Shown one piece after another: positions 6,472-14,879 of a stretch of 16,522 bases of DNA. Within the stretch, counting starts at the first letter, position 1. Each line of letters starts with the position of its first letter. Under the pieces are notes generated by a model, which searched no databases, was not told the DNA's origin, and worked only from the letters and a program-made list of their open reading frames with translations. The position numbers and the translations under genes were made by a program. Origin of the DNA: RPQK01 sp041946865 (lineage in GTDB: Bacteria > Acidobacteriota > UBA6911 > RPQK01); NCBI GenBank assembly GCA_041946865.1, contig JBHGBF010000163.1:1-16522 (forward strand), in the 5' to 3' direction.

Positions 6472-6520
6472 TTGCTCGGCTTTATTAGGGGCCCAACTGA
6501 TACGGCGGGGGAAGGGAACC

Positions 6521-8821
6521 ATGGCGGATGTTGTAAAGGCTGAACAGTCTTTTCCGCCGTCGTATGTGCCGGAAACGGCCTACTACCCTCCTTTCGAGGT
6601 GCCGCGAGAGCAGAGCGAAGTTCTGCGGCGCTATCTGTACGGTCTGGGGAAACGGAAATGGTTGATTGTCGCGGTAACGCTGACTGTGCTCGCTGCTGCG
6701 GCCATTCAGACGTACACGACAACCCCCATGTACACGTCGACCGTACAGCTCCAGATCGAGATGGAGAGCGTGAACGTGCTCCCCTACCCCGATATCACGC
6801 AGGGTCCTCAGTACTATTACGACTTCGAAGGCTATCAGAACACCCAATACCGACTTCTCAAGAGCAGGGTTTTGGGCCAGCGCGTGGCCAAACGGTTGCG
6901 GCTTGGTGAAGATAAGAGGTTTAACGTAGCACGAAGCTCCGGCCTCCTCAGAGAATTGCTTCCCAAGCTCACGGCCTTTTTGCTGAGTCCGTTCGGTTCT
7001 CAAAAGCAGGCGTCGTCTTCTTCCGCCAGGCAGGCGGCCAAGCCTGACGACGGGGCGATGGCCGATCGGGTGGTGGCCGGGGTGACGGTAACGCCTGATC
7101 GGGGCAGCCGGCTGGCCAGTCTCAGTTATTCCTCTCCCGATCCAGAACTGGCAGCCGCGATCGTCAATCAGCTCGCGGACGAATATCTGGAGATGCACTT
7201 CGAAACCCGGTTTCAGGCCGCGACTCTGGCGACGGACTTTCTCCGCAAGGAACTGGATCAGTTAAAGATCAAGGTGGAGAAGTCCGATGAGGCGCTGCTC
7301 GCCTATGCGCGGGAGCACGGGATTGTGGCCGATCCGAGCGAGCGAGAAAGCATAGCAATGCAGAAGCTGGCCTCGCTGAATGCAGAGCTGACCAGGGTTC
7401 AGGCAGACCTGATCACCAAGACGGTCCAGCATGAGAGTCTCCAGAACGCCACTGTTCAGGACTTTCCGGAGAGGTTAAAGGACGAGACGATCCGGGACCT
7501 GGAAGGTCGGATCTCCACACTGAAACAGAGACTGGCCAACCTGTCCTCGAGATACCAGCCGGAGTATCCCGAGTTGGAGCGGACAAAGCGCGAGATCTTC
7601 GAGCTGGAGGACCAGCTGGTTACAAAGAAGCAGGCAGCGTTGATTAAAGCCAAGAGCGACTTCGAGCTGGCTCAGAATCAGTACCGGAGCCTTGTGGCAA
7701 CCCTTGAGGAACAAAAGCTCCTGGCCAACCAGCTAAACCAGGATGCCATCCAATACAATATCTTGAAACGGGAGGTTGACTCAAATAAACAGCTTTACGA
7801 AGGTCTCCTTCAGCGCCTTAAAGAAGCTAGCGTTTCCGCCGGATTGAAGAGCAGCAACATCCATATTGTCGAACGTGGCTCTGTCCCCAAGGGCCCATCT
7901 TCCCCTGTCCATCGGAAGAACCTGATGCTCGGGCTGGTGATCGGCCTTTTGCTGGGAGTGAGTCTGGCCTTTGTAGTCGACTACTTCGACAATACGGTAA
8001 AGACGCCGGACGATCTGGAGCAGATGCTCGCACTGCCGTCTCTCGGCATCATCCCTCGGATCAGCGAGCTGGTGCCGCCCAAACGCAAGGCGCTATCCGG
8101 CGAGACCGACCGGCAAGACTTGGCGGTCCCTTGCTACTTGCCGGTTAAGGCCCCAGTTTGGGAAGCGTATCGCTCGCTTCGGACGTCGATTCTGCTGTCT
8201 CATTCCGACAAGCCACCACGTCGCATCCTGGTGACATCGGCAATGCCGGGCGAAGGGAAGACGACGACAGCGATCAACACCGCGATTGTCTTGGCTCAGA
8301 CCGGCGCTCGGACGCTCCTGGTCGATCTCGATATGAGGAAGCCCGAAGTGGGTAGAAAGTTCGGAGTCAACGGCGGCCAGGGGATGAGTATCTTCCTGTC
8401 GGGAAACTCGGATCTCTCCTCTCAGATCCTCGAGACACCATACTCAGACTTGTATGTCATCCCGGCCGGTCCGGTTCCTCCTAATCCTGCCGAACTCGTC
8501 GGATCGCCCCGCTGGCAGAAGGCCCTTAAGCTGCTGAGTGATTATTTTGACTATATCGTGATTGACAGCCCGCCCGTACTCTCTGTCGCCGACCCGATAA
8601 TTATCTCCACGCAGGTCGATGGCGTTGTTCTGGTGGTGCTCGCGGGCAAAACGGCGCGCGAAGCGGTGCGTAAGGCGCGAAACGCGGTGCAGAATGTGGG
8701 GGCCTCGGTTCTGGGCGCCATGATCAACAACGTGGATCTGAACGATTCGAATTACTCCTATTACTACAAGTACTACTACAGTTATGGTTATTACGGGCGA
8801 GAAGAAGAAAAAGCGTCTTAA
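6521..8821 (+). CDS. Polysaccharide tyrosine autokinase and chain-length determinant (Wzc-like)
   Basis: A 766-residue inner-membrane protein that regulates exopolysaccharide chain length and export through tyrosine phosphorylation. Order of parts: Wzz-type N-terminus with a first transmembrane helix at about 48-64; a long periplasmic coiled coil at about 230-440, ending in the GNVR-like ILKREVDSNKQLYEGLLQRL; a second helix at about 468-487; EAYRSLRTS at 548-556; the BY-kinase domain with Walker A MPGEGKTTT (575-583, Lys580), Walker A' VDLDMRKP (601-608) and Walker B IVIDSPP (679-685). Ten tyrosines cluster between 745 and 758, the C-terminal autophosphorylation tail. The frame opens earlier, but the ATG at 6521 follows an excellent ribosome site and begins a normal BY-kinase N-terminus. 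The export gene starts within its last codons. Length and domain order are typical of the fused Gram-negative form. Confidence 0.95.
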   Translation: MADVVKAEQSFPPSYVPETAYYPPFEVPREQSEVLRRYLYGLGKRKWLIVAVTLTVLAAAAIQTYTTTPMYTSTVQLQIEMESVNVLPYPDITQGPQYYYDFEGYQNTQYRLLKSRVLGQRVAKRLRLGEDKRFNVARSSGLLRELLPKLTAFLLSPFGSQKQASSSSARQAAKPDDGAMADRVVAGVTVTPDRGSRLASLSYSSPDPELAAAIVNQLADEYLEMHFETRFQAATLATDFLRKELDQLKIKVEKSDEALLAYAREHGIVADPSERESIAMQKLASLNAELTRVQADLITKTVQHESLQNATVQDFPERLKDETIRDLEGRISTLKQRLANLSSRYQPEYPELERTKREIFELEDQLVTKKQAALIKAKSDFELAQNQYRSLVATLEEQKLLANQLNQDAIQYNILKREVDSNKQLYEGLLQRLKEASVSAGLKSSNIHIVERGSVPKGPSSPVHRKNLMLGLVIGLLLGVSLAFVVDYFDNTVKTPDDLEQMLALPSLGIIPRISELVPPKRKALSGETDRQDLAVPCYLPVKAPVWEAYRSLRTSILLSHSDKPPRRILVTSAMPGEGKTTTAINTAIVLAQTGARTLLVDLDMRKPEVGRKFGVNGGQGMSIFLSGNSDLSSQILETPYSDLYVIPAGPVPPNPAELVGSPRWQKALKLLSDYFDYIVIDSPPVLSVADPIIISTQVDGVVLVVLAGKTAREAVRKARNAVQNVGASVLGAMINNVDLNDSNYSYYYKYYYSYGYYGREEEKAS

Positions 8822-9848
8822 AGTTGGATTTGCTTCTTGTCGTTCGCGGTCTTTCCAGACCCTGCGGCTTTCCCGAGATGCACGCGTGATCGGTATCTTC
8901 CTGTTCCTGAGTTCTTGGCAGGCGGCTGCCTGGGCTCAGACCTCGGACCAAGGCGCGTGGAATGAGAAGATCCAGCAGATGACTGTGAAGCGCCCCTCGG
9001 ACTCGGACTACCGGCTGGGCAGGGGCGACGTGATCGAGGTCAAAGTCTTCGGCGAGGACCAGTTCAACCAGGTCGCCCGTCTGAGCGGTTCAGGCGAGAT
9101 CACTATGCCGTTTATCGGGAACGTGCAGTTGGGTGGCTTAAGCCAGTTTGAGGCAGAGGCGCGGCTGAGAGAGCTTCTCGGGGCGAGCTTGTTAAAGAAT
9201 CCTCAGGTCGTTGTCTTCATTCGCGAGTACCGCTCCCAGCCCGTTTTCATCTTGGGCGCCGTAAATTCTCCCGGTCAGTACCTGATGACGCACCAGTTGC
9301 GGCTGGTCGACGCCCTTTCCATGGCGGGTGGCCTGTCGCCAAACCGAGCGGGGGAAAATGTCATAGTGCAGAGGAACGGAGGGACCGACTCGACTTCGAA
9401 GACCGAGACGATTCGTGTCGACTTGAAGGAGTTGCTCGAAGAAGGAAATCTGGCGTTGAACATTCCCCTCCAGGGCGGGGACATCGTGCAGGTGCCGGAA
9501 CGACTTCGCCAGGTTTTTTACGTGATCGGTGAGGTCCACCGGCCGGGATTGTTCGAATTGCCGGCGAAGCAGCCTCTGTTCCTCACTCAGGCTCTGGCTC
9601 AGGCGGGAGGCCCTATGAGAACCGCGAAGATTAAGAAAGGAATGCTGATCCGGTTCGATGAAAAAGGGGGGCGCAAGGAAATCGCTGTTAATCTTGATAA
9701 CATCCTTAAAGGGCGGACATCCGATATGAGTCTTAGTCCCAACGATGTGATTTTCGTCCCAGGCAGCACGTTCAAGAACATCGGATACGGCTTGCTCGGT
9801 GTGATACCTGGCACAGTCTCTTCCACGGTAACCTACGGGGTCCGATAA
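8784..9848 (+). CDS. Polysaccharide export protein (Wza-like, Poly_export and SLBB domains)
   Basis: A 354-residue periplasmic/outer-membrane export protein. It has a basic N-terminus, a hydrophobic stretch VIGIFLFLSSWQAAAWAQ (35-52) with a likely signal peptidase I site after AWA, a Poly_export domain from YRLGRGDVIEVKVFGE (76-91) to about 148, and two SLBB-type repeats, starting near PVFILGAVNSPGQY (153-166) and FYVIGEVHRPGLF (245-257). No lipobox Cys is visible, unlike E. coli Wza. The frame starts at the ATG at 8784, 38 bp inside the autokinase gene and without a clear ribosome site, so coupled translation is likely. A GTG at 8886 would give a shorter, more ordinary signal peptide (MIGIFLF...). 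It would work with the autokinase to carry polymer across the periplasm. The stop overlaps the opposing flavoprotein gene by 16 bp. Confidence 0.92.
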   Translation: MVITGEKKKKRLKVGFASCRSRSFQTLRLSRDARVIGIFLFLSSWQAAAWAQTSDQGAWNEKIQQMTVKRPSDSDYRLGRGDVIEVKVFGEDQFNQVARLSGSGEITMPFIGNVQLGGLSQFEAEARLRELLGASLLKNPQVVVFIREYRSQPVFILGAVNSPGQYLMTHQLRLVDALSMAGGLSPNRAGENVIVQRNGGTDSTSKTETIRVDLKELLEEGNLALNIPLQGGDIVQVPERLRQVFYVIGEVHRPGLFELPAKQPLFLTQALAQAGGPMRTAKIKKGMLIRFDEKGGRKEIAVNLDNILKGRTSDMSLSPNDVIFVPGSTFKNIGYGLLGVIPGTVSSTVTYGVR

Positions 9849-11071
9849 ACGTCATTGTCCCAATCCAGTGTGCTTGTGCTCTTCTTCACACCTCGGCTCG
9901 CGCTTCTCACCGGGGCGGTGTTCTCGTTCCGTGGTTTCCCTCTCAGAGCCTGAAACGCCAACAAAGCCAGGCGAGGCTCGAGGAAAGGCATCCGCCACAA
10001 AACCGGCGCCATGCGATCCCGATTGTTCCTGGAAAGAAATCGGGACAATGACGACCGAGTGACGGAAAGCAGGTTCTGATAGCCTTCGAAATCGAGGCGG
10101 TCCAACATCCAACGGACTGCCCAGTGCACGTTTAGTTCTCTTTTCAGCAAGCGGAGCTCTTGAGCATACCTCGTACCTGTCAGGAGGGCGCGGCTGGCCG
10201 CCTCGGCGCCCAGCAAGCCGGTCACTGTGCCGCCGACGGTGGTCACCTTGACCTGGCCGGCAGCATCTCCGACCAGATAGACCGGCAGGCGTCCGATCGA
10301 ACCCCAGGGGCGGAGTCCGGGACGATGCATCGAGACCCGCGCAGCCTGGTAAGCGTCGGCCTTCCAGCCGTTCCTTGCCAGGAAGTCTCGCAGTAGTAAG
10401 CTGATGGCTTCCTCCTGGTCGCCGATCAAGCCAACCACCGCTCGCCCGTCCAGTTCAGGGATCAGCCAGTAGAAAAAGCGGGTATGATGCGGCTCAAACC
10501 AGACTCGCGTGAGCGAAGGATCCCACCCCGAGGGAAGCCTGATTTCAGCCTGGACAATGGGAACCGTCTTGGGGGGGGCAATTCCGGCTTTCCGCCCGAC
10601 GTCGCTCGCAACCCCGTCCGCCCCTATAACCGCTTCTCTTGCCAGGCAGGATCTGTTCAGGGTGCCTCTCTCGAAAACCGCCGTAGCTCCAGCTCTCGCC
10701 TCCCTGAGATCCCGGAATTCACACCCGAAAAAAACCTCGGCGCCGGCTGTCGCGGCTCGATCATACATCCAGCGGACGAAGGCGGTCCTTTCCACAACCG
10801 GGTCAGGCCGGCCAAGCCGCACTTCTACAGTGTTGCCACCGCAGCACAGCTGCATCGTGCTTGTATGCGCCAGCTCTATTCCCCCTGGAATTGGGCCGCT
10901 GACCCGCTCCAGCTCTTCGGTCACTATCAGCGTGCGGCGGGAGTGGTTGAGAGTCGGTCGCCGTTCGAACACTCCGACACGTTTCCCGGCTCGAGCCAGG
11001 AGCTCGGCGGCATACAGCCCTGCCCCCGATGCGCCAACCACGATGATGTCGAATCTCAGTCCTGTGTCCAC
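9833..11071 (-). CDS. FAD-dependent oxidoreductase, geranylgeranyl-reductase-like
   Basis: A 412-residue flavoprotein. The N-terminal dinucleotide fold is VVGASGAGLYAAELLARAG (11-29: Gly13, Gly16, Gly18) with an acidic FER at 35-37. Further motifs are GADGVASDVGRKAG (150-163) and VGDAAGQVKVTTVGG (267-281), the second FAD-contact motif of the p-hydroxybenzoate hydroxylase/geranylgeranyl reductase superfamily. The VTTVGGTVTG segment favours a polyprenyl-reductase-like enzyme over a hydroxylase or halogenase. Substrate unknown; saturation of a polyprenyl lipid is one possibility, since the gene follows a polyprenyl-phosphate sugar transferase with only 5 nt between them. The GTG start at 11071 has AGGCAGG upstream, within the last codons of that transferase. 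About 70 C-terminal residues are basic and look variable. Last gene of the - strand polysaccharide operon. Family firm, substrate not. Confidence 0.85.
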   Translation of the reverse strand: MDTGLRFDIIVVGASGAGLYAAELLARAGKRVGVFERRPTLNHSRRTLIVTEELERVSGPIPGGIELAHTSTMQLCCGGNTVEVRLGRPDPVVERTAFVRWMYDRAATAGAEVFFGCEFRDLREARAGATAVFERGTLNRSCLAREAVIGADGVASDVGRKAGIAPPKTVPIVQAEIRLPSGWDPSLTRVWFEPHHTRFFYWLIPELDGRAVVGLIGDQEEAISLLLRDFLARNGWKADAYQAARVSMHRPGLRPWGSIGRLPVYLVGDAAGQVKVTTVGGTVTGLLGAEAASRALLTGTRYAQELRLLKRELNVHWAVRWMLDRLDFEGYQNLLSVTRSSLSRFLSRNNRDRMAPVLWRMPFLEPRLALLAFQALRGKPRNENTAPVRSASRGVKKSTSTLDWDNDVYRTP

Positions 11072-11076
11072 AACAC

Positions 11077-12570
11077 TTACCTGCCTCTGAATGTCAAGGT
11101 GTCAATGAACGTTCTTAGGAGGATCGTCAAATCGAGGAAGAGCGAATGGTGCCTGATGTAATAAAGATCGTACTGGATCTTCTCGAGCGCGTCTTCCCGG
11201 GAGGCGCCATACCCCTGCCGGACTAAACCCCAGCCGGCCATCCCCGGCTTCACCGTGTGACGAATGCGGTAAAACGGGATTATCTTCTCAAGTTCTTCGA
11301 CAAATTCAGGGCGTTCGGGTCTTGGTCCGACAGCACTCATGTCACCCTTGAGGATGTTCAGGAACTGGGGGAACTCGTCAAAGTGCGTCGCTCTGAGCAG
11401 GCGGCCGACTCTCGTGACACGAGGATCGTCCTTGCTCGCCCAGACCGGCCTTCCGTTCTCGGCATCCAAGACCATGGACCTGAATTTCCACACCTTGAAG
11501 ATTCGCCCGCCTTTCCCCACACGCTCCTGCCTGTAAAAAACGGGGCCGGGCGACTCCAGGTAGATCGCGACGGAAATGAAAGGAATGAACGGCAGCAGGC
11601 AGAAGAGCCCAACAGACCCTAAACAAATGTCCACTGCCCGCTTCAGGGCCGCGGCAAAAAGGCTCTGAGATTTGTGAGCTGGAGGCATGACGATAGACCA
11701 GTGCTGCCCCACGTGCTGAACCGGCACCTTTTCGGTGATCTCTTCATAAAGAACGGGCATGGGGATCACTTCGACACCCGATTCAGCCGCCTCCAGAAGC
11801 GTTTGCAGAAGATCGCCTGGCACCGTTTCGGTAATCGCGACTACAATCACCGTCACCCCGTGCTCGCAGACCAGTTTCTTCAAGTCCTTTCGGTCCCCTA
11901 GAACCCGATACCCCCGTGATCGTGATTCCGCTATCTGCTGGCCGGCCTTGTCAGAATCGTCGTCAACAAAACCGACAACTCTGCCGGAGCATTCAGGCAA
12001 GCTGTCCAGAACTTCGCAGATGGTTTGCCCGGCCCAGCCCGCGCCGACAATCAAAGTCCGCGGAACAAAGCGAGGGCCGGTGAGCACTCGGGTGAGTAGT
12101 AAGCGGGTGCCTATGACGATGACAAGGGCCACGACGACTTGCGTCAGAACCATGATCGGAGCACCCAGAAAGGGAGTGGCATAGGGGAAGAAAACAAAGA
12201 AGATCAGGGTAGCCAGTACGGCTTTTGCCAGAGTGCTGGCTGCTTTTCGGGGAGCGAAGGCCTGATCGGAATCATAGGCCCCGAGTGCGGCCGCCAAGGG
12301 GCACCAGAAAAAGACGAGCAGAGGCGCCCAAAGAAGCGGAGTCCGACCGGGCCGCCATCCGAACGGATCCGCGATTGCCGCAGCGATGGAAGCGTATTTC
12401 TGTGGGTCGAGACGAAGGCATATCTCCACTGCCAGGGGCAGGGCAAGGCTTAAAGCGATGACGTCGCCCAAGACCAATAGGGATTTGCGCTCGGAAAGTG
12501 TCAGGCGGACCGGTCGCTTGAATTTCTCGCTCGTCAAAGAACCGGCGAGGCGGCAGACGGCATCACTCAC
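11077..12570 (-). CDS. Polyprenyl-phosphate sugar-1-phosphate transferase (initiating transferase, WbaP/WcaJ type)
   Basis: A 497-residue membrane protein that starts repeat-unit synthesis by moving a sugar-1-phosphate from a UDP-sugar to undecaprenyl phosphate. The N-terminal half has about four to five hydrophobic segments (31-50, 79-97, 116-131, 138-156), then a CoA-binding-like soluble domain with LIVGAGWAGQTICEVL (173-188). The catalytic bacterial sugar transferase domain runs from KRAVDICLGS (310-319), through a re-entrant helix, RQERVGKGGRIFKVWKFRSM (347-366) and DEFPQFLNILKGDMSAVGPRP (398-418). All key motifs are intact and the length is typical. The GTG start at 12570 overlaps the epimerase stop by 4 bp and has GGGAG 8 nt upstream. 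The sugar (galactose, glucose, GlcNAc) cannot be decided from sequence. Confidence 0.95.
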   Translation of the reverse strand: MSDAVCRLAGSLTSEKFKRPVRLTLSERKSLLVLGDVIALSLALPLAVEICLRLDPQKYASIAAAIADPFGWRPGRTPLLWAPLLVFFWCPLAAALGAYDSDQAFAPRKAASTLAKAVLATLIFFVFFPYATPFLGAPIMVLTQVVVALVIVIGTRLLLTRVLTGPRFVPRTLIVGAGWAGQTICEVLDSLPECSGRVVGFVDDDSDKAGQQIAESRSRGYRVLGDRKDLKKLVCEHGVTVIVVAITETVPGDLLQTLLEAAESGVEVIPMPVLYEEITEKVPVQHVGQHWSIVMPPAHKSQSLFAAALKRAVDICLGSVGLFCLLPFIPFISVAIYLESPGPVFYRQERVGKGGRIFKVWKFRSMVLDAENGRPVWASKDDPRVTRVGRLLRATHFDEFPQFLNILKGDMSAVGPRPERPEFVEELEKIIPFYRIRHTVKPGMAGWGLVRQGYGASREDALEKIQYDLYYIRHHSLFLDLTILLRTFIDTLTFRGR

Positions 12571-13694
12571 AGCAGGTTCTCCCGTATCACACGGACTATC
12601 CGCTCGGCTGCATGTCCGTCCCCGTATGGATTCACCGCCCGGGACATGCGCTCATACTCGCTCCGATCCCGCAAGAGAAGCTCTGTGTGGGCGACGATCT
12701 TTTCCGGACAGTCACCGACCAGCTTCGCCGTGCCGGCTGCGATCGCTTCGGGCCTTTCGGTTTCGTTTCTAAGCACCAGGACCGGTTTCCCCAGGCCGGG
12801 AGCTTCCTCCTGAATTCCACCCGAATCGGTAAGGACCAGGTAGGAGCTCCTGATGAGATGGACAAAACTGTCATAAGGGACGGGGGGGATAAGATGAACG
12901 CGCGGGCAGTTGCCGAGAATGCTGTGGGCAGGCCCTTGAACGTTGGGGTTCGGGTGGACCGGATAGACGACCTGCACGTCGAGATTATTCTCGACCAGAG
13001 TGCGAACCGCAAGCAATATTCGCCTGAAGGGCTCGCCAAAACTCTCTCGCCGATGAGCTGTCAACAGAATAGTTTGCAGGCGGTTTGACGGGGTAACAGA
13101 CAAACTCTGCAGTAAGGTTGCGGTGCAGGTGGAGGCAGGTTGTCGAACCATCCAGTGCAGGGCATCGATGACCGTGTTGCCGGTCACAAAGATGCTGCCG
13201 GCCTCCACCCCTTCTCGCAAAAGGGCGTCTCGGGCGGCCGAGGTAGGTGCGAAATGAAAACTTGATACGACGCTCGCTACCCGCCGGTTAATTTCTTCCG
13301 GAAACGGATTGTAGCGATTGCTGGTCCGAAGCCCGGCCTCGACGTGCCCGACCGGGATTCTCAGATAGAAGGCGGCAAGCGCTGCCGCCATAACGGTTGT
13401 CGTATCGCCTTGGACCAGCACGAGGCCGGGCTTAACGGAACGTAAAGTCCGGGCGAGCGCTGTCAGGAGACGTCCGGTCAGTTCGGCTAGCTGCTGGTCC
13501 GGTTGCATGATATCGAGATCGATGTCCGGAACAATGCCGAAAGATGCCAGAACCTGGTCAAGGATTTCCCTGTGCTGGGCGGTGTTACAGACAACCGATT
13601 CGATTTCACCCGGATAGTCCCGGAGCTTTCTCACTACAGGCGCCATTTTGATGGCTTCCGGCCGGGTTCCGATGATTGACAAAATCCGCAGCAT
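12567..13694 (-). CDS. wecB: UDP-N-acetylglucosamine 2-epimerase, non-hydrolysing
   Basis: A 375-residue cytoplasmic enzyme that interconverts UDP-GlcNAc and UDP-ManNAc, supplying ManNAc-type sugars for surface polysaccharide. The characteristic motifs are in place: GTRPEAIKMAPV (9-20), VQGDTTT (94-100), GHVEAGLRT (116-124), FPEEINRR (131-138), LTAHRRESFG (211-220) and LTDSGGIQEEAPGLGKPVLVLR (288-309), covering the acidic and His residues used for epimerisation. The ATG at 13694 is preceded by AGG about 10 nt upstream. The sugar-transferase gene starts on its stop codon (GTGA overlap). A palindromic repeat lies between this gene and the NAD-dependent epimerase upstream. Confidence 0.95.
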   Translation of the reverse strand: MLRILSIIGTRPEAIKMAPVVRKLRDYPGEIESVVCNTAQHREILDQVLASFGIVPDIDLDIMQPDQQLAELTGRLLTALARTLRSVKPGLVLVQGDTTTVMAAALAAFYLRIPVGHVEAGLRTSNRYNPFPEEINRRVASVVSSFHFAPTSAARDALLREGVEAGSIFVTGNTVIDALHWMVRQPASTCTATLLQSLSVTPSNRLQTILLTAHRRESFGEPFRRILLAVRTLVENNLDVQVVYPVHPNPNVQGPAHSILGNCPRVHLIPPVPYDSFVHLIRSSYLVLTDSGGIQEEAPGLGKPVLVLRNETERPEAIAAGTAKLVGDCPEKIVAHTELLLRDRSEYERMSRAVNPYGDGHAAERIVRVIRENLL

Positions 13695-13738
13695 GCGAGA
13701 CTACCTGCTTGATCGATAGTTGCGAGTACATGCGTCGA

Positions 13739-13834
13739 CCTGTCTCTCACCGCGAAGACACAGAGACGCAGAGGAAGCCCTCTCTGTGTCTCGGTGTCTC
13801 TGTGGTGAGAGACAGGCGGCCGTCGGCAGCCGCC
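13739..13834. repeat. Long imperfect palindromic intergenic repeat plus adjoining GC hairpin
   Basis: Outer arms CCTGTCTCTCACC (13739-13751) and GGTGAGAGACAGG (13804-13816) are perfect inverted complements. The inner parts, made of alternating CACAGAGAC-type words, also pair with few mismatches over roughly 26 positions, so the whole 78 bp folds on itself. A second stem, GGCGGC (13815-13820) with GCCGCC (13829-13834), follows and runs up to the stop codon of the epimerase gene. I recall CACAGAGACACAGAG-type elements as a widespread intergenic repeat of environmental genomes, but copy number cannot be seen here. It fills most of the 141-bp gap and could act as a processing or termination site within the operon. 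Confidence 0.8.
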
Positions 13835-13835
13835 G

Positions 13836-14879
13836 CTACTCCTTGACCGGCGCCATCTCCCTCACGGCGGCTGATACTCCGGGGCCAAATCGGGCCGAAG
13901 CCTCAATCCGGTCCCAGTTGTCGCGAAACCACTGCGCGGTGTGCGCCAGTCCCTGGTTGAAGGGTGTTTGGGGACTATATCCAATCAGCGCCCTGGCTCG
14001 ATCAATGGAGGCGAGCAGGCGCGGTTTTGTGTCCCATTTTCTTCGCTCCAGGAATCGGATACCCGCCTGATTGCCTGTCACGCGGTTGACCATCTCAGCC
14101 AGGTCGATAATGCGCGTCTCTTCTCCGGACGCAAGATTGAACTCCTGTCCGATGGCCTGCGGAAGGGCGCCGGCTCGCAGCAGGCCGTCGACGATATCAC
14201 CGACATAGGTGAAGTCCCGCGTTTCCTCCCCGGTACCGGTTATGTTCAGCGGCAGCCCCTTCATGGCCCAGTAGAAGAAGTTCGGTATCACGTTCCGGTA
14301 CTGTCCGGGCACTTCGCCCGGTCCGTAGGAGTTGAAGAACCGAGGCTTCACAACGTTGAGCCCGTGGTGATGATGGAAAAAGTTGCAGTACAGCTCGCCG
14401 AGCATCTTGGTGATCTGGTACGGCGAACTCAGATGAAGCGAAGTGAATTCTTCGCGCAGCGGCAAGGGCGCCTGGCTGCCGTAGATGGAGCAGCCGGAAG
14501 ACGCGTAGACAAAACGCTCCACCTTGGTGAAAACCGAGTACTCGAGCAGTCGCAGGGTACCGAGACCGTTGACGGTGAGGTCTCTTTCGGGATGGTCGAC
14601 GGAGTTCTGGTTGGCGAAAAACGCGGCGAGATGAAAGACGATGCTCGGCTTTTCGAAGAAAACGCGCTTGAGTTTGACCTCGTCAACGATGTCGCCTTCC
14701 ACGAACAGGACGCCGGGAAGGGAAGGGACATTCCATCGCTCGGCCGAGGAAAGGTCGTCGAGGACGATCACCTTGGCGCCGGCTTGGGCAAGGGCCCTTG
14801 TCAGATTGGAGCCAATCGCCCCGGCGCCACCGGTGACGAGGACGATCCTATTCCGATAAGCGCCTGTGTAGTCTTGCAT
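13836..14879 (-). CDS. NAD-dependent sugar epimerase/dehydratase (extended SDR)
   Basis: A 347-residue enzyme acting on nucleotide sugars. Rossmann motif VTGGAGAIGS (15-24), acidic DDLSS (41-45) after the second strand, HLAAFFANQNS (83-93), the active-site pair YQITK (Tyr154, Lys158), and PRFFNSYGPG (179-188), which in UDP-sugar 4-epimerases and dehydratases lines the sugar site. This fits a UDP-glucose/GlcNAc 4-epimerase-like or 4,6-dehydratase-like enzyme; the exact reaction is not decided. The frame is open upstream to 15086, but I choose the ATG at 14879 because the protein then starts just before the Rossmann fold and is preceded by a GGGGGGTGGA ribosome-site-like stretch; the upstream residues look like translated intergenic DNA. 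A run of four His at 169-172 is a minor oddity. Confidence 0.93.
   Translation of the reverse strand: MQDYTGAYRNRIVLVTGGAGAIGSNLTRALAQAGAKVIVLDDLSSAERWNVPSLPGVLFVEGDIVDEVKLKRVFFEKPSIVFHLAAFFANQNSVDHPERDLTVNGLGTLRLLEYSVFTKVERFVYASSGCSIYGSQAPLPLREEFTSLHLSSPYQITKMLGELYCNFFHHHHGLNVVKPRFFNSYGPGEVPGQYRNVIPNFFYWAMKGLPLNITGTGEETRDFTYVGDIVDGLLRAGALPQAIGQEFNLASGEETRIIDLAEMVNRVTGNQAGIRFLERRKWDTKPRLLASIDRARALIGYSPQTPFNQGLAHTAQWFRDNWDRIEASARFGPGVSAAVREMAPVKE

Noticed and set aside
6335..6520. N-terminal extension of the autokinase frame
   Set aside because: It would run through the divergent promoters; the ATG at 6521 has a strong ribosome site and begins a typical N-terminus.
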